Assembly: GCA_920105625.2 (NCBI GenBank)
Contig: OV050031.1
Span: 215,009,194 to 215,073,193 of the forward strand
DNA length: 64,000 bases
Direction: 5' to 3'
Source of the DNA: Clusia tigrina
Taxonomy: Eukaryota; Arthropoda; Insecta; Diptera; Clusiidae
Every line of letters begins with the position of its first letter. The first letter of the stretch is position 1. Below, in pieces: positions 56,040 to 64,000 of this stretch. A program made the position numbers and the translations under genes. The notes under the pieces were generated by a model. The model saw nothing but the letters and a program-made list of their open reading frames with translations. It ran no database searches and was not told the origin of the DNA.

Positions 56040-56530
56040 TTAATAAATCAGTTATTACGTTATCCTTGCTCTTTTATATACCATTTCCTTTTCAATTGTA
56101 GAGTAATTTTTTTCATATTCGTTAAGAGTCCTTGACGGAAAACAAATTGGGTGACCGTCCTGTGTCAATGCCGCAACCAATGCTGAATTGCTGGCATCAG
56201 TTAAAATTTGAAATTTTTTATTAAAATTGGGGTATCGTATAATTGGAGGGTTTTTAGCTTCTCGAAAGCTGCGATGTAATTTGGATCACTTGTATTTACT
56301 TTACTATTTTTCTGCGGATATCTTATTAATGGAGTTGCTATTCTAGCGTATTCATTAACAAACTTTCGGTAAAACCCTGTCCTTCAGAGGAATGATTTTA
56401 TTTATTTTTGAGTAGTTGGAATTTTTAGATCTTGGATGACTTTTACATTGCTTGGATTAGGCTTAACACCATTAGCAGTTAGAATATGCCCAAATATTGC
56501 GTTTACTTTTTAAAAAACGGCATGTTTTAG
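56040..56530 (-). mobile_element. Ty3/gypsy-like pol remnant (RT end to RNase H start)
   Basis: Read on the minus strand from about 56520 downward: FGHILTANGVKPNPSNV, then IKSFL and GFYRKFVNEYARIATPL, the stretch that links RT to RNase H in gypsy-type Pol. About 60 residues further on comes an [17 protein letters not shown] RNase H start. There is at least one in-frame stop and several frame changes. It is an old, dead genomic copy; no LTR, gag, integrase or envelope region is attached here. Confidence 0.75.
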
Positions 56531-57143
56531 TTTTTCGAATTATAAAATTTAAAACTAACAAAATTCACAGCTAGAACTACAGAAGAAATTAGAAGAGTAT
56601 TAACATAACTAAAGATAATAAGCACAAGAAGAAAGAAGAAAAGGAAAGTATAGAAGATAAAGCATGCAATCGGTTACACAGCTCCAAAGACCACTAACAT
56701 TCATCGGAGAAATGCCCAGTGACTAAACGATTATAGCCGCTTCCCCAAGGATGGATATTGGTAATGATTTCCATAATCTCATGATATCAATGAAAATGAA
56801 TCAAGTAGAGTTGCGGTAATGAAGCTAAGGAACAATCAAAGGTTGACTTCTAGCAGATCGACTGAACTGCAGTTTCTCTTAGAGATACCTGAGAGACTTA
56901 GAGAGCATGAACTTCCGCAGAAAGACATAGTTTCGAGCTTTCAATAAAGTATCAAGGCTGCAACTAAGAATACATTAGTTCCAAGCTGATGAAATATCAA
57001 ATCTGACCAAGCCATACACATACCGAGTGGCATTATTGAGCGCTCCTTCCAACTTATTTAGCGAATGAGAATCGAGTTTACTATATACCAACTGAGAATA
57101 TGTAGTTATAAGGATAATGAACTGAACCAATAATACAAGTATT
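56531..57143. other. Unrecognised, AT-rich
   Basis: Repeated phrases such as TGAATGCTTCTTCCAA/TGAGCGCTCCTTCCAA and ATACCAACT-AGAATATGTA (about 57085 and 57205) suggest that the tandem duplication seen in the adjoining RT fragment extends into this stretch in diverged form. No protein is legible before 57144. Confidence 0.35.
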
Positions 57144-58475
57144 TTAACCGCGTAGCATTATTGAATGCTTCTTCCAATTAATATTGCGAATTAGAAGCCA
57201 GTCTTCCATATACCAACTCAGAATATGTATGAGATGAACAATTAGCCGGCATCGAGTGTGCACAGAAGTCAAATCTGCAGAGATTCTTAGACTTTGGAGT
57301 GTATAATAAATGTTTCTGACCACATTGTTAACATGATCACCACAATTTTTGCTAGAATTGACAGTAAAACCGAAGCTGGAAACCTTAGATACTCGTTTTG
57401 AAGGCATTCCTCTACTAGTAGAGGAATGCCTTCAAAACGTATAGTTTGCGTAATTATGGGTAGGACATGGGTATGACTTCAGAAGATTTAAAGACAATGC
57501 ACTGTCAAATGCCCTTTGACCACTCTTGCCAAGATCTTCAATATCTCTACAGCTTCCATCCTATAGCCCCATACGTCTAGAAAGATAAAATTGGTTGTCA
57601 TCTGCTTATGAATGAACCGTACTAGAATTGACAAAAAACCCCTAGCTGGAAACCTTAGTTACGAAACCCAACTGGACACCATCATCTCGCACTGGAGGAA
57701 TGCCATGAAAACGTATTGTTTATTTAAATATGGGTAGGACACATGATTTCAAAGGATTCAAAGATTATGCATTCTCAAATGCCCTTCGATCTATCTTACA
57801 AAGTTCCTCATTAACTCTAACGCACAGGTCATCTAATAGCCCAATGCGGTTGGAAAGGTGAATTTGGATGTCATCTGTTGGATGTATGAACTATACTATT
57901 AGCTGTGAAAATATCATTGATGAAATGGAGAAAAGAAGAGGGCCAATAACACACCCCTTGCGATACTCCCACATAAAATATCCTGAGACTAGACTAAACT
58001 ATCACCACATCAAATATATTAAATCGACCACCAAGATAGCTGCGCAGGCAGATGAGTCACTAAAACCAAAGTATGCTCTCAGCTTATCACAGAGAAGAGA
58101 GTGAGTTGTCAAAACACTTAAAAAAGTCAAGAATTTGGATGTCATCTGCATATGTATGAAGTGACTCTATTGTCATAAACTGAAAATATGGAGATTGATG
58201 GATATGGGGAAGAGAAGAGGGGCAATAACAGACCCCTGCGGTACACCCACATCATATACCCTGAAGCGGGAGAAAATATCACCGACTTTAACTGTTTGCA
58301 TTCGACCACGAAGACAGCCGCACAAAAGGCCCACAGCACAGTCACCAAAACTCAAGTATGCTCTCAGTTTATCACAGAGCAGAGGAGTGATTAAGACTGT
58401 CAAAAGCCTCAGAAAAATCAAGCAATACAACAAAGAACAAAATTGCTTATCATACTCTATGCGAATATCACCCAC
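57144..58475 (-). mobile_element. Non-LTR reverse transcriptase remnant with internal tandem duplications
   Basis: On the minus strand, 58475-58142 encodes LLCDKLRAYLSFGDCAVG, QTVKVGD and GVPQGSVIAPLLF, the RT core motifs before the catalytic box. A second, diverged copy of this core follows at about 58130-57865 (LCDKLRAYFGFSDS, then GPLLFSI). Next come two copies of the downstream region, each with DDIQ/DDNQ-like residues after the catalytic box and a VTKVSSWGF-type end (about 57862-57622 and 57621-57355). The second copy continues to HVNNVVRNIYYTLQSLRISA at 57144. The order is therefore core, core, tail, tail. All copies carry stops. Confidence 0.75.
57394..57439. repeat. Perfect 46-bp palindrome
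   Basis: The left half CGTTTTGAAGGCATTCCTCT plus ACT is exactly the reverse complement of the right half, centred on ACTAGT with no spacer. It lies in the second tail copy of the RT remnant. The equivalent place in the first tail copy (about 57655-57710) has a match to the right half only and no palindrome. Confidence 0.95.
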
Positions 58476-58640
58476 ACCTTGCGCATGGCAGTGGAGCAGC
58501 TGTGCGGTAATCTAATTCCCGACTGAAATGGAAATCCAAATACTTGCTGTTGCACACTATTTTCTTAATTTTATTTATTCGTAATTGTTGATAAATTCCA
58601 TGGCGTGTATTTAATCATATGATTTTTTTGTTGATTATGA

Positions 58641-58839
58641 TTACAATGTATTTTGTGTATCTCCAAAGATAATTTGAAACAAACGTGTTAAAATAAATAA
58701 TTGAACTGAAAATAATTTTTCTAATTGATAATTTTCAATCAAAAATGTTTTTTGCCAAAACTTCGAGAGTGGGTTCAACGGCACTTCCTGCATATCCGCT
58801 TCGCTTCCATGGCTGAGATTATTGTCCGCAAAAATCGAG
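58641..58839 (-). CDS. Candidate terminal exon, unrecognised
   Basis: On the minus strand a strong splice-acceptor-like sequence, TTTTATTTTCTTTTTTCAG, ends at 58840. The following frame stays open for about 66 codons, starting GSIFADNNLSHGSEADMQEV, to a TAA at 58641-58643. The first 90 bases are clearly richer in G and C than the flanks. No domain is recognised, and no matching upstream exon can be named inside the window. It could also be a leftover of an unknown transposon or chance; confidence is low. Confidence 0.2.
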
Positions 58840-59234
58840 CCTGAAAAAAGAAAATAAAATTTTATTGTCAAAATATAGTCAGAGAAAAATTTTATATGTA
58901 TTGGATTATATTCGATCTGAGGAACTAAAAAGTAATTTGTCTAGTTACTAGTGCCTTCGATATGATGATCCAGGGGAGGGTATGATGCTGCTGGGAACTG
59001 AGATGTTGGAGAATTTTTACTACTGACATTGCATCTTTTCAAAAACCAAAGAGAGTAATTGTAAAATAGTAAAACAATAATTTTGAATGAATTATAATGC
59101 TACAAAGTATTTGAAGAAATATGTCCTCATTACTAAGAAAGTTACAGCAGATGGTGATGCCACCTCAAGTCCAAAATAGTGTTTGTCAAGCAAGAAGCAT
59201 CTTTAAAAAGAACACACTCTAATATTCTGACTAA
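58840..59234. other. Unrecognised
   Basis: AT-rich sequence with no legible protein. The right part may be the decayed upstream portion of the mariner piece that follows. Confidence 0.3.
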
Positions 59235-59400
59235 ACTGTCAAATAGTTTTGTTGTGACAGCCATTTGAAGCTGATGCCTACGAGCCGAAGAAGGCCAAGG
59301 ATGGTTGTGTCGGCCAACAAAGTCATGGCAACAGTTTTTTGGGATTCAAGGGTTGTCCTGAACATTTTAATCTCCAAAAACAGCACTTCTTCCAAACTGT
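59235..59400 (+). mobile_element. Mariner transposase fragment (middle)
   Basis: The plus strand reads RRRPRMVVSANKVMATVFWD at about 59283-59345. It corresponds to the KVMATVFWD block that precedes and includes the second catalytic Asp of mariner transposases. Degraded residues (LNILISKNS) follow. Neither terminal repeats nor the N- or C-terminal domains are attached. Confidence 0.65.
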
Positions 59401-59838
59401 TCCCTGAAAATTCATCTCATTTATGAGACAAATGATAAATGTTGTGAAAATTAGTGCATTGCGAATGGTTCGATCGCTGGACTGCTTCAAGTAAACACCT
59501 TTGTTATAATTCTCGCATACAGTTTAATTTAATGAGATTCATTTAGGAGTAAATGTAACAAATTTTTACGTACTATAAAAGTTGGAACAATCAAACTTAT
59601 ATTGATGTATCAATTTTATATCACAGCTGCTTCCAATTCACTACAAAAATGCCTGTTCGGTAGGATACCCTTTTTTATCAATGTTGATTGCTTTTGAGAA
59701 CATGCCAACACTTTGTACGCTAGTACAAAAAATATATTAATGATGACTCACCGTTTATGACATATAATATGAGAGAAAGATCACTAAAATCGTATAAACA
59801 TTCTATTTTGAACATATTATAATAATAAACATTTTTAA
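59401..59838. other. AT-rich, nothing recognised
   Basis: No gene or repeat is legible. A mariner terminal repeat for the next fragment would be expected here but I could not identify one. Confidence 0.3.
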
Positions 59839-59839
59839 A

Positions 59840-59969
59840 TGAAAATGGCTTTATTGTTTTTCAAAATATTCCCCTTGATGATCAACACACTTTTGCATTC
59901 GTTCAAACCATTTGTCATAGCAGTTTTGCCATTCCTCTTGAGACACCTCCAAAACTTCGTTTATATAAA
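59840..59969 (-). mobile_element. Mariner transposase C-terminus, cut by the jockey-like insertion
   Basis: The minus strand carries an unbroken C-terminal frame, VLEVSQEEWQNCYDKWFERM followed by QKCVDHQGEYFEKQ and a stop at about 59851-59853. This is the W...R...C...GEYFE ending of mariner transposases. Homology stops at about 59970, where the leader of the non-LTR element begins. Its orientation is opposite to the mariner piece at 59.3 kb, so they are not one simple copy. Confidence 0.75.
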
Positions 59970-59981
59970 CGTGTCGCGAGC

Positions 59982-59989
59982 AGACGTGT
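59982..59989 (+). promoter_or_regulatory. Downstream promoter element-like motif
   Basis: AGACGTGT fits the RGACGTG downstream promoter element that jockey-like elements carry about 28-33 bases after their transcription start, which lets the promoter travel inside the RNA. At that spacing the start site would fall near 59954, inside the mariner remnant. Either a few bases of the original 5' end are missing or the start differs from the usual. Confidence 0.5.
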
Positions 59990-60193
59990 TCTCCGCGGCT
60001 CTAAGCTTTAACCACGAAAAAGAACTAAAAAAAACGAAAACAAAAATTAAAAACAAAAAAATAACATCATCAGAAACAAAAAAAAATCAAAAACTCTCTA
60101 CCCGGCTAACAAAAAAGTACTAATAAATATAACTACATACAACAAGGAACAAAATAAAAAAAAAATCGCGAAAATCTGACCTGTAAACATTAC

Positions 60194-61759
60194 ATGTTGC
60201 GGTCGCCACCCGCGCGTTCAGCTAGTGCAGCAACGGCAACGAAGACAACCGATGTGCAAACACAACAAAACAATAACAACAGCGTGAAAATAAATAAAAA
60301 CAGTTGCGATCTCTCGCCAAGTGAAATTAATACACTTATAGCGCAATTCGACAGCAGCGGTAGGCAGCGCAGTTTTTCAGTGTCTGACTGCTCCCATAAA
60401 CAGCTCTCCCTCTCTGGCTCTGCTAACGCTGGCTCTCAGCTTGAGCACATTACAGTAAGTAACGACTGCTGCAAAAACGTAAGTACACTTATTGTTGGCT
60501 CTGGGTCGGTAAACACTTTGCCGTGGAGTATGCAAAGCAACTCTCTCTCACCATTAGAACCTCTCAACATGCATGCTACAGTCAACCAAGGAAAAGGTTC
60601 GGCAATACAGACTGGTATGGACCGCTATATTGTGGTTAAGCGCAAGTTGAGTCCTCAAAAATTGTCTCAAAAATCGGCAAAGCAGATTAAATCTAATGAT
60701 TCTGCTACTGAAAAGAATCCACTCGCTTCTAACAGGTTTGCACCTCTTGCAAATGCCGAAGACAATTCTACCCAGAAAGTGCTAAAAGAGGTAAAGCCCC
60801 CACCAATTTATTTAAGGGAGCGCAATTCTAACGCTCTCGTAAATACTCTAACTACTCTAATTGGTGCTAAAAACTTTCATGTTGTCCCAATACTAAAAGG
60901 CAAAATACATGAAACCAAAATTCAAGTATATATCGAATCAAGCTATCGCAAAGTCGTCAATCTCTTTGACACAGAGAAAAAAAACTATTACACCTACCAA
61001 CTTAAAAGTAGCAAAGGCATTGTTGTTGTCCTTAGAGGAATCGAAGCTGACGTAGATGTCAACGAAATAAGAGAAGCCCTATCCCAAGAGGGTTATACAG
61101 CAAACTCTGTGTTTAACATACGCAATAAAGATAAGATTCCACTGCCGCTCTTTCGCGTTGAGCTACAGCCAGTCGACTCGAACCTCAGAAAAGGCGAATC
61201 ACACCCGATCTACAACCTTCGCTATCTTCTACATAGAAAAATCTCTGTAGAAGAACCCCACAAGCGAATTGGACCAGTTCAATGCCTGAACTGCCAAGAA
61301 TTTGGGCACACTAGAAAATACTGTACACTTCCCAGTGTATGTGTCGTTTGTGGTGATCTCCACATGTCACAAAACTGCACAAAGCCCAAAGACGACTCCA
61401 GTGTCAAAAAATGCAGCAACTGTGGTGAAAATCACACTGCAAACTACAGAGGCTGCACTGTATACGCTCATATAAAAAAGAAATTTGCACCTCAGCCAAA
61501 ACAAGTTAAAACTGTTCCTCCCGTAACAGTTTTGCGCGAAATCTCTGCCCGTGAAGCACAGCCTTCAAGTATATCTTACGCAAATATTCTCAAAGGCACC
61601 CCACCAGTAAACCCAAAAAATGATGAGAGTACTCTTGAAAAGACTTTACAAGAGTTCATCGCAAATATGACGCAATTTATGTACTCAATGCAAAGTATGA
61701 TGCAAGACATGATACGTAATCAGAACATGCTTTTGCAATCCCTATTAACTAAACCATGA
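60194..61759 (+). CDS. ORF1 protein: gag-like RNA-binding protein of jockey-clade retrotransposon
   Basis: This 521-residue protein would bind the element RNA and form the ribonucleoprotein that carries it to the target. Residues 1-200 are low-complexity, Ser/Asn/Gln-rich and basic. Residues about 265-345 (GIVVVLRGIEADVDVNEIRE onward) form the fold that precedes the knuckles in this family. Three zinc knuckles follow at about 364-421: CLNCQEFGHTRKYC (CX2CX4HX4C), CVVCGDLHMSQNC and CSNCGENHTANYRGC. The C-terminus (about 475-515) is Met/Gln-rich and probably helical. The frame has no stop. The chosen ATG is the first in frame after the A-rich leader. Its stop TGA overlaps the ORF2 start. Length and order match jockey-type ORF1. 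Confidence 0.93.
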   Translation: MLRSPPARSASAATATKTTDVQTQQNNNNSVKINKNSCDLSPSEINTLIAQFDSSGRQRSFSVSDCSHKQLSLSGSANAGSQLEHITVSNDCCKNVSTLIVGSGSVNTLPWSMQSNSLSPLEPLNMHATVNQGKGSAIQTGMDRYIVVKRKLSPQKLSQKSAKQIKSNDSATEKNPLASNRFAPLANAEDNSTQKVLKEVKPPPIYLRERNSNALVNTLTTLIGAKNFHVVPILKGKIHETKIQVYIESSYRKVVNLFDTEKKNYYTYQLKSSKGIVVVLRGIEADVDVNEIREALSQEGYTANSVFNIRNKDKIPLPLFRVELQPVDSNLRKGESHPIYNLRYLLHRKISVEEPHKRIGPVQCLNCQEFGHTRKYCTLPSVCVVCGDLHMSQNCTKPKDDSSVKKCSNCGENHTANYRGCTVYAHIKKKFAPQPKQVKTVPPVTVLREISAREAQPSSISYANILKGTPPVNPKNDESTLEKTLQEFIANMTQFMYSMQSMMQDMIRNQNMLLQSLLTKP

Positions 61760-64000
61760 ACGCACTGAAAATCTGTCATTGGAATGCAAATGGCATAAGT
61801 CAGCACAAAAATGAGCTCAAACTATTTCTCAACGATAACTCAATAGATTTGATGCTAATTTCTGAAACTCACCTTACTCAGAAAAACTGTTTCCAGATAG
61901 CGGGATACAAAGTTTATGACACCAAACACCCCGGTGGCAAAGCACGTGGTGGTACAGCTATTCTGATCAAGAATAGAATAAAGCATTTCCCATTGCAAGG
62001 ATACTGTACCGATTATCTACAAGCGACGACTATTCAGCTCGAAGAATACGTCAAAGGCTTGACAGTATCATCCATCTATTGCCCACCCAGGTTTAATATA
62101 GATGAGCAGCAGTACAAACAATTCTTTAGTACTCTCGATGCTAAGTTCATTGCTGCTGGAGACTTTAATGCAAAGCATACTCATTGGGGCTCACGTTTAG
62201 TAACTCCCAAAGGCAGAAAACTCTTCTCTGCGATAAATGCTCTTGGTCTTAATGTCTTGTCCAATGGTAAGCCTACATACTGGCCATCCGACAAACAGAA
62301 GATTCCAGATCTTATTGACTTCGCCATCACTAGAGGTATAAATAATGTACACTCTCTTGTGCATTCCTCTCTGGAGCTGTCCTCTGATCACACTCCCACA
62401 ATAATAACTATCTTTTCTGAAAACTCCTATCAGAAAAACGTGAGTGGTAGTTTCGACTACAAGAATACAGACTGGCTTAAATATAAGATGTTCATAAGTT
62501 CACATCTTGAAATAAAGACTTCCCTAAAGTCTGAGCAGGAAATAAACTCCGCTATTTTCAATTTCACTCAATTGCTATCCCAATCAGTAAAAATTGCTAC
62601 ACCACGTTCTAAAGCTCAAACCCGACAAGAGTGTACTCCCCAAGACATCCTGAAGCTCCTCTCCGAAAAAAGATCTCTTAGGAGAGAATGGCAATTGCAG
62701 AGATCACCTTCTCTGAAGAAGAAACTGAATGAATGTACTAAAAAACTGCATCACCTTCTAAAAGAAAAGGAAACCTCCGAGTTTCACGAGTTTGTAGAGA
62801 CCCTCTGTCCTACAGAAGCCTCAAGCTATTCTCTATGGCGAACGGCCAAAAACTCGAAAAAACCCATTCAAATGGAGTCACCAATACGCCTTCCCAACGG
62901 CAACTGGGCAAGAAGTGATGCAGAAAAGGGAATAGCATTCGCAAATCATTTGGAGCAAGTTTTCACCCCTAATCTTGCTAGTTCCGTCCGTTCTCTAAAG
63001 GCGGTTGATGCTATCCCTAGCGTCAATGGTATCTCGATTGCCAAAAAGGAGCTGACAAACGCTATCAAACAACTCAATGCCAAAAAATCTCCAGGGCGTG
63101 ATCTGATTACGGGCCAAATGATAAAAGAGCTCCCAGCAATAGCCACAATGCATCTCTTGCATATATTAAATGCTATAATACGCACTGGATTCTTTCCTTA
63201 CTCATGGAAAATTTCTCAAATTATCATGATTCCCAAAGCTGGAAAGGACCCAACAAGCGTCTCTTCCTACAGACCAATTAGTCTGCTATCAATTTTTTCA
63301 AAACTCTTTGAAAGTTTGTTAATAAAGCGTATTAAAGACGTTGTCAAACAGTCTAATGTTATACCAAACCACCAGTTTGGGTTTAGAGAAAAACACAGTA
63401 CTATCGAACAAGTTCATCGCATTATAAACACTATACAAGAAACGTTCGAAAAGAAGCAATACTGTTCCGCAGTTTTTCTCGACATCACTCAGGCATTTGA
63501 TAGGGTCTGGCACGAAGGAATCTTGCACAAACTGAAATGTATGTTACCTCTTAACATCTACACATTGCTCGAAAGCTATCTCTCAGGTAGACGCTTTGTG
63601 GTGAAACAAAAAAGCTTCATCTCAGTTGAATACCCTATACAAGCTGGAGTACCGCAAGGCAGCGTATTAGGCCCCCTGCTCTATACGTTGTTCACTGCAG
63701 ATATGCCAACATACGGCAAGACTATCACCTATACTTTTGCCGATGACACAGCCATATTGTGTACTCACACAAATCCGAAAGAGGCGTCAAAACTTCTCCA
63801 AGTACACGTCAACATGCTTCAGGAATGGCTTGACCACTGGAGAATCAAAGTCAATGAGTCGAAATGCGTTCATGTCACATTCACTCTATGCAGGAGTACT
63901 TGCCCCCCTGTGCAAATTAACACCAAGCCGATCCCTCAGGCGACAGAAACTAAATATCTAGGAATGTATTTAGATCGTAGACTTACTTGGGCAAAGCATA
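61756..64000 (+). CDS. ORF2 protein: endonuclease and reverse transcriptase (3' end outside window)
   Basis: The frame is open for 748 codons and runs off the edge; jockey ORF2 is usually about 900 residues. The endonuclease occupies residues about 1-225, with HWNANGI (8-14), SETHL (E37), AGDFNAKH (D136, N138) and SSDHTP (D211, H212), the metal-binding and catalytic positions of the APE-like fold. The reverse transcriptase runs from about 430, with SYRPISLL (504-511), NHQFGFRE, AFDRVW (D582), GVPQGSVLGP (631-640) and the catalytic FADD (661-664), a normal variant of YADD. The ATG at 61756 overlaps the ORF1 stop as ATGA, which suggests termination-reinitiation. No defect is visible. Confidence 0.95.
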   Translation, partial: MNALKICHWNANGISQHKNELKLFLNDNSIDLMLISETHLTQKNCFQIAGYKVYDTKHPGGKARGGTAILIKNRIKHFPLQGYCTDYLQATTIQLEEYVKGLTVSSIYCPPRFNIDEQQYKQFFSTLDAKFIAAGDFNAKHTHWGSRLVTPKGRKLFSAINALGLNVLSNGKPTYWPSDKQKIPDLIDFAITRGINNVHSLVHSSLELSSDHTPTIITIFSENSYQKNVSGSFDYKNTDWLKYKMFISSHLEIKTSLKSEQEINSAIFNFTQLLSQSVKIATPRSKAQTRQECTPQDILKLLSEKRSLRREWQLQRSPSLKKKLNECTKKLHHLLKEKETSEFHEFVETLCPTEASSYSLWRTAKNSKKPIQMESPIRLPNGNWARSDAEKGIAFANHLEQVFTPNLASSVRSLKAVDAIPSVNGISIAKKELTNAIKQLNAKKSPGRDLITGQMIKELPAIATMHLLHILNAIIRTGFFPYSWKISQIIMIPKAGKDPTSVSSYRPISLLSIFSKLFESLLIKRIKDVVKQSNVIPNHQFGFREKHSTIEQVHRIINTIQETFEKKQYCSAVFLDITQAFDRVWHEGILHKLKCMLPLNIYTLLESYLSGRRFVVKQKSFISVEYPIQAGVPQGSVLGPLLYTLFTADMPTYGKTITYTFADDTAILCTHTNPKEASKLLQVHVNMLQEWLDHWRIKVNESKCVHVTFTLCRSTCPPVQINTKPIPQATETKYLGMYLDRRLTWAKH

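Larger units (their letters stand above)
59970..64000 (+). mobile_element. Jockey-clade non-LTR retrotransposon, intact to the window edge
   Basis: The element consists of an A-rich leader (59970-60193), complete ORF1 (60194-61759) and ORF2 (61756 to the edge), both without stops or frameshifts. The domain order gag-knuckles, then apurinic-type endonuclease, then RT without protease or integrase defines a non-LTR element. The knuckle pattern and EN/RT motifs are those of the jockey clade. The remaining RT thumb, 3' untranslated region, tail and target-site duplication lie beyond 64000. Integrity of both frames implies a young copy. Confidence 0.92.

Overview
This is eukaryotic, insect-like DNA with no cellular gene that I can identify. 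I infer a higher fly, probably tephritid-like. The basis is the mix of mariner, BEL/Pao, Ty3/gypsy and jockey-clade elements and several RNase H-bearing non-LTR families. Abundant CAG/CAA (opa) triplets and long AT-rich non-coding stretches fit as well. The species cannot be fixed from this sequence. The window could be intergenic or one very large intron; nothing here decides between them.

Layout. Islands of apparently single-copy, opa-rich DNA lie near 1-340, 2.2-3.5, 5.3-6.6, 11.7-13.3, 17.6-19.3, 22.4-23.0, 28.6-29.9, 33.7-35.1, 36.8-38.0, 41.4-41.9, 44.2-46.0, 49.9-51.5 and 53.6-55.2 kb. Between them are repeat-rich blocks made of decayed transposons and tandem arrays. The remnants are: 3' ends of several I/R1-like non-LTR families (3.7, 7.6, 9.2, 13.7-15.4, 19.8, 23.5, 24.3, 27.9, 31.5, 32.5, 36.1, 42.3 and 55.6 kb), an RTE-like end (1.3 kb), an LTR with primer-binding-site copies (13.9 kb), a BEL/Pao gag-pol piece (20.1 kb), a Ty3/gypsy pol piece (56.0 kb), a non-LTR RT with internal tandem duplications (57.1-58.5 kb), a complete but internally deleted mariner (47.4-48.0 kb), two further mariner pieces (59.2 and 59.8 kb) and five copies of a tRNA-derived SINE. 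Tandem arrays with units of 12 to about 180 bp fill much of the rest.

The only intact coding capacity is at the right edge. A jockey-clade non-LTR retrotransposon begins near 59,970 inside a mariner remnant. It carries a complete gag-like ORF1 (60194-61759) and an ORF2 that is open from 61756 to the window end and encodes an endonuclease and a reverse transcriptase. The two ORFs overlap by the four bases ATGA. ORF1 would coat the RNA, and ORF2 would nick the target and copy the RNA in place. This element looks recently active, unlike everything else in the window.

I found no new multi-gene system. The observations most worth following are a perfect 46-bp palindrome that looks like a template-switch product inside a duplicated RT fragment, the SINE family, the nested and possibly 5'-clipped jockey element, and several unusual tandem arrays. 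Family names rest on translated motifs read by eye; no database search was run.
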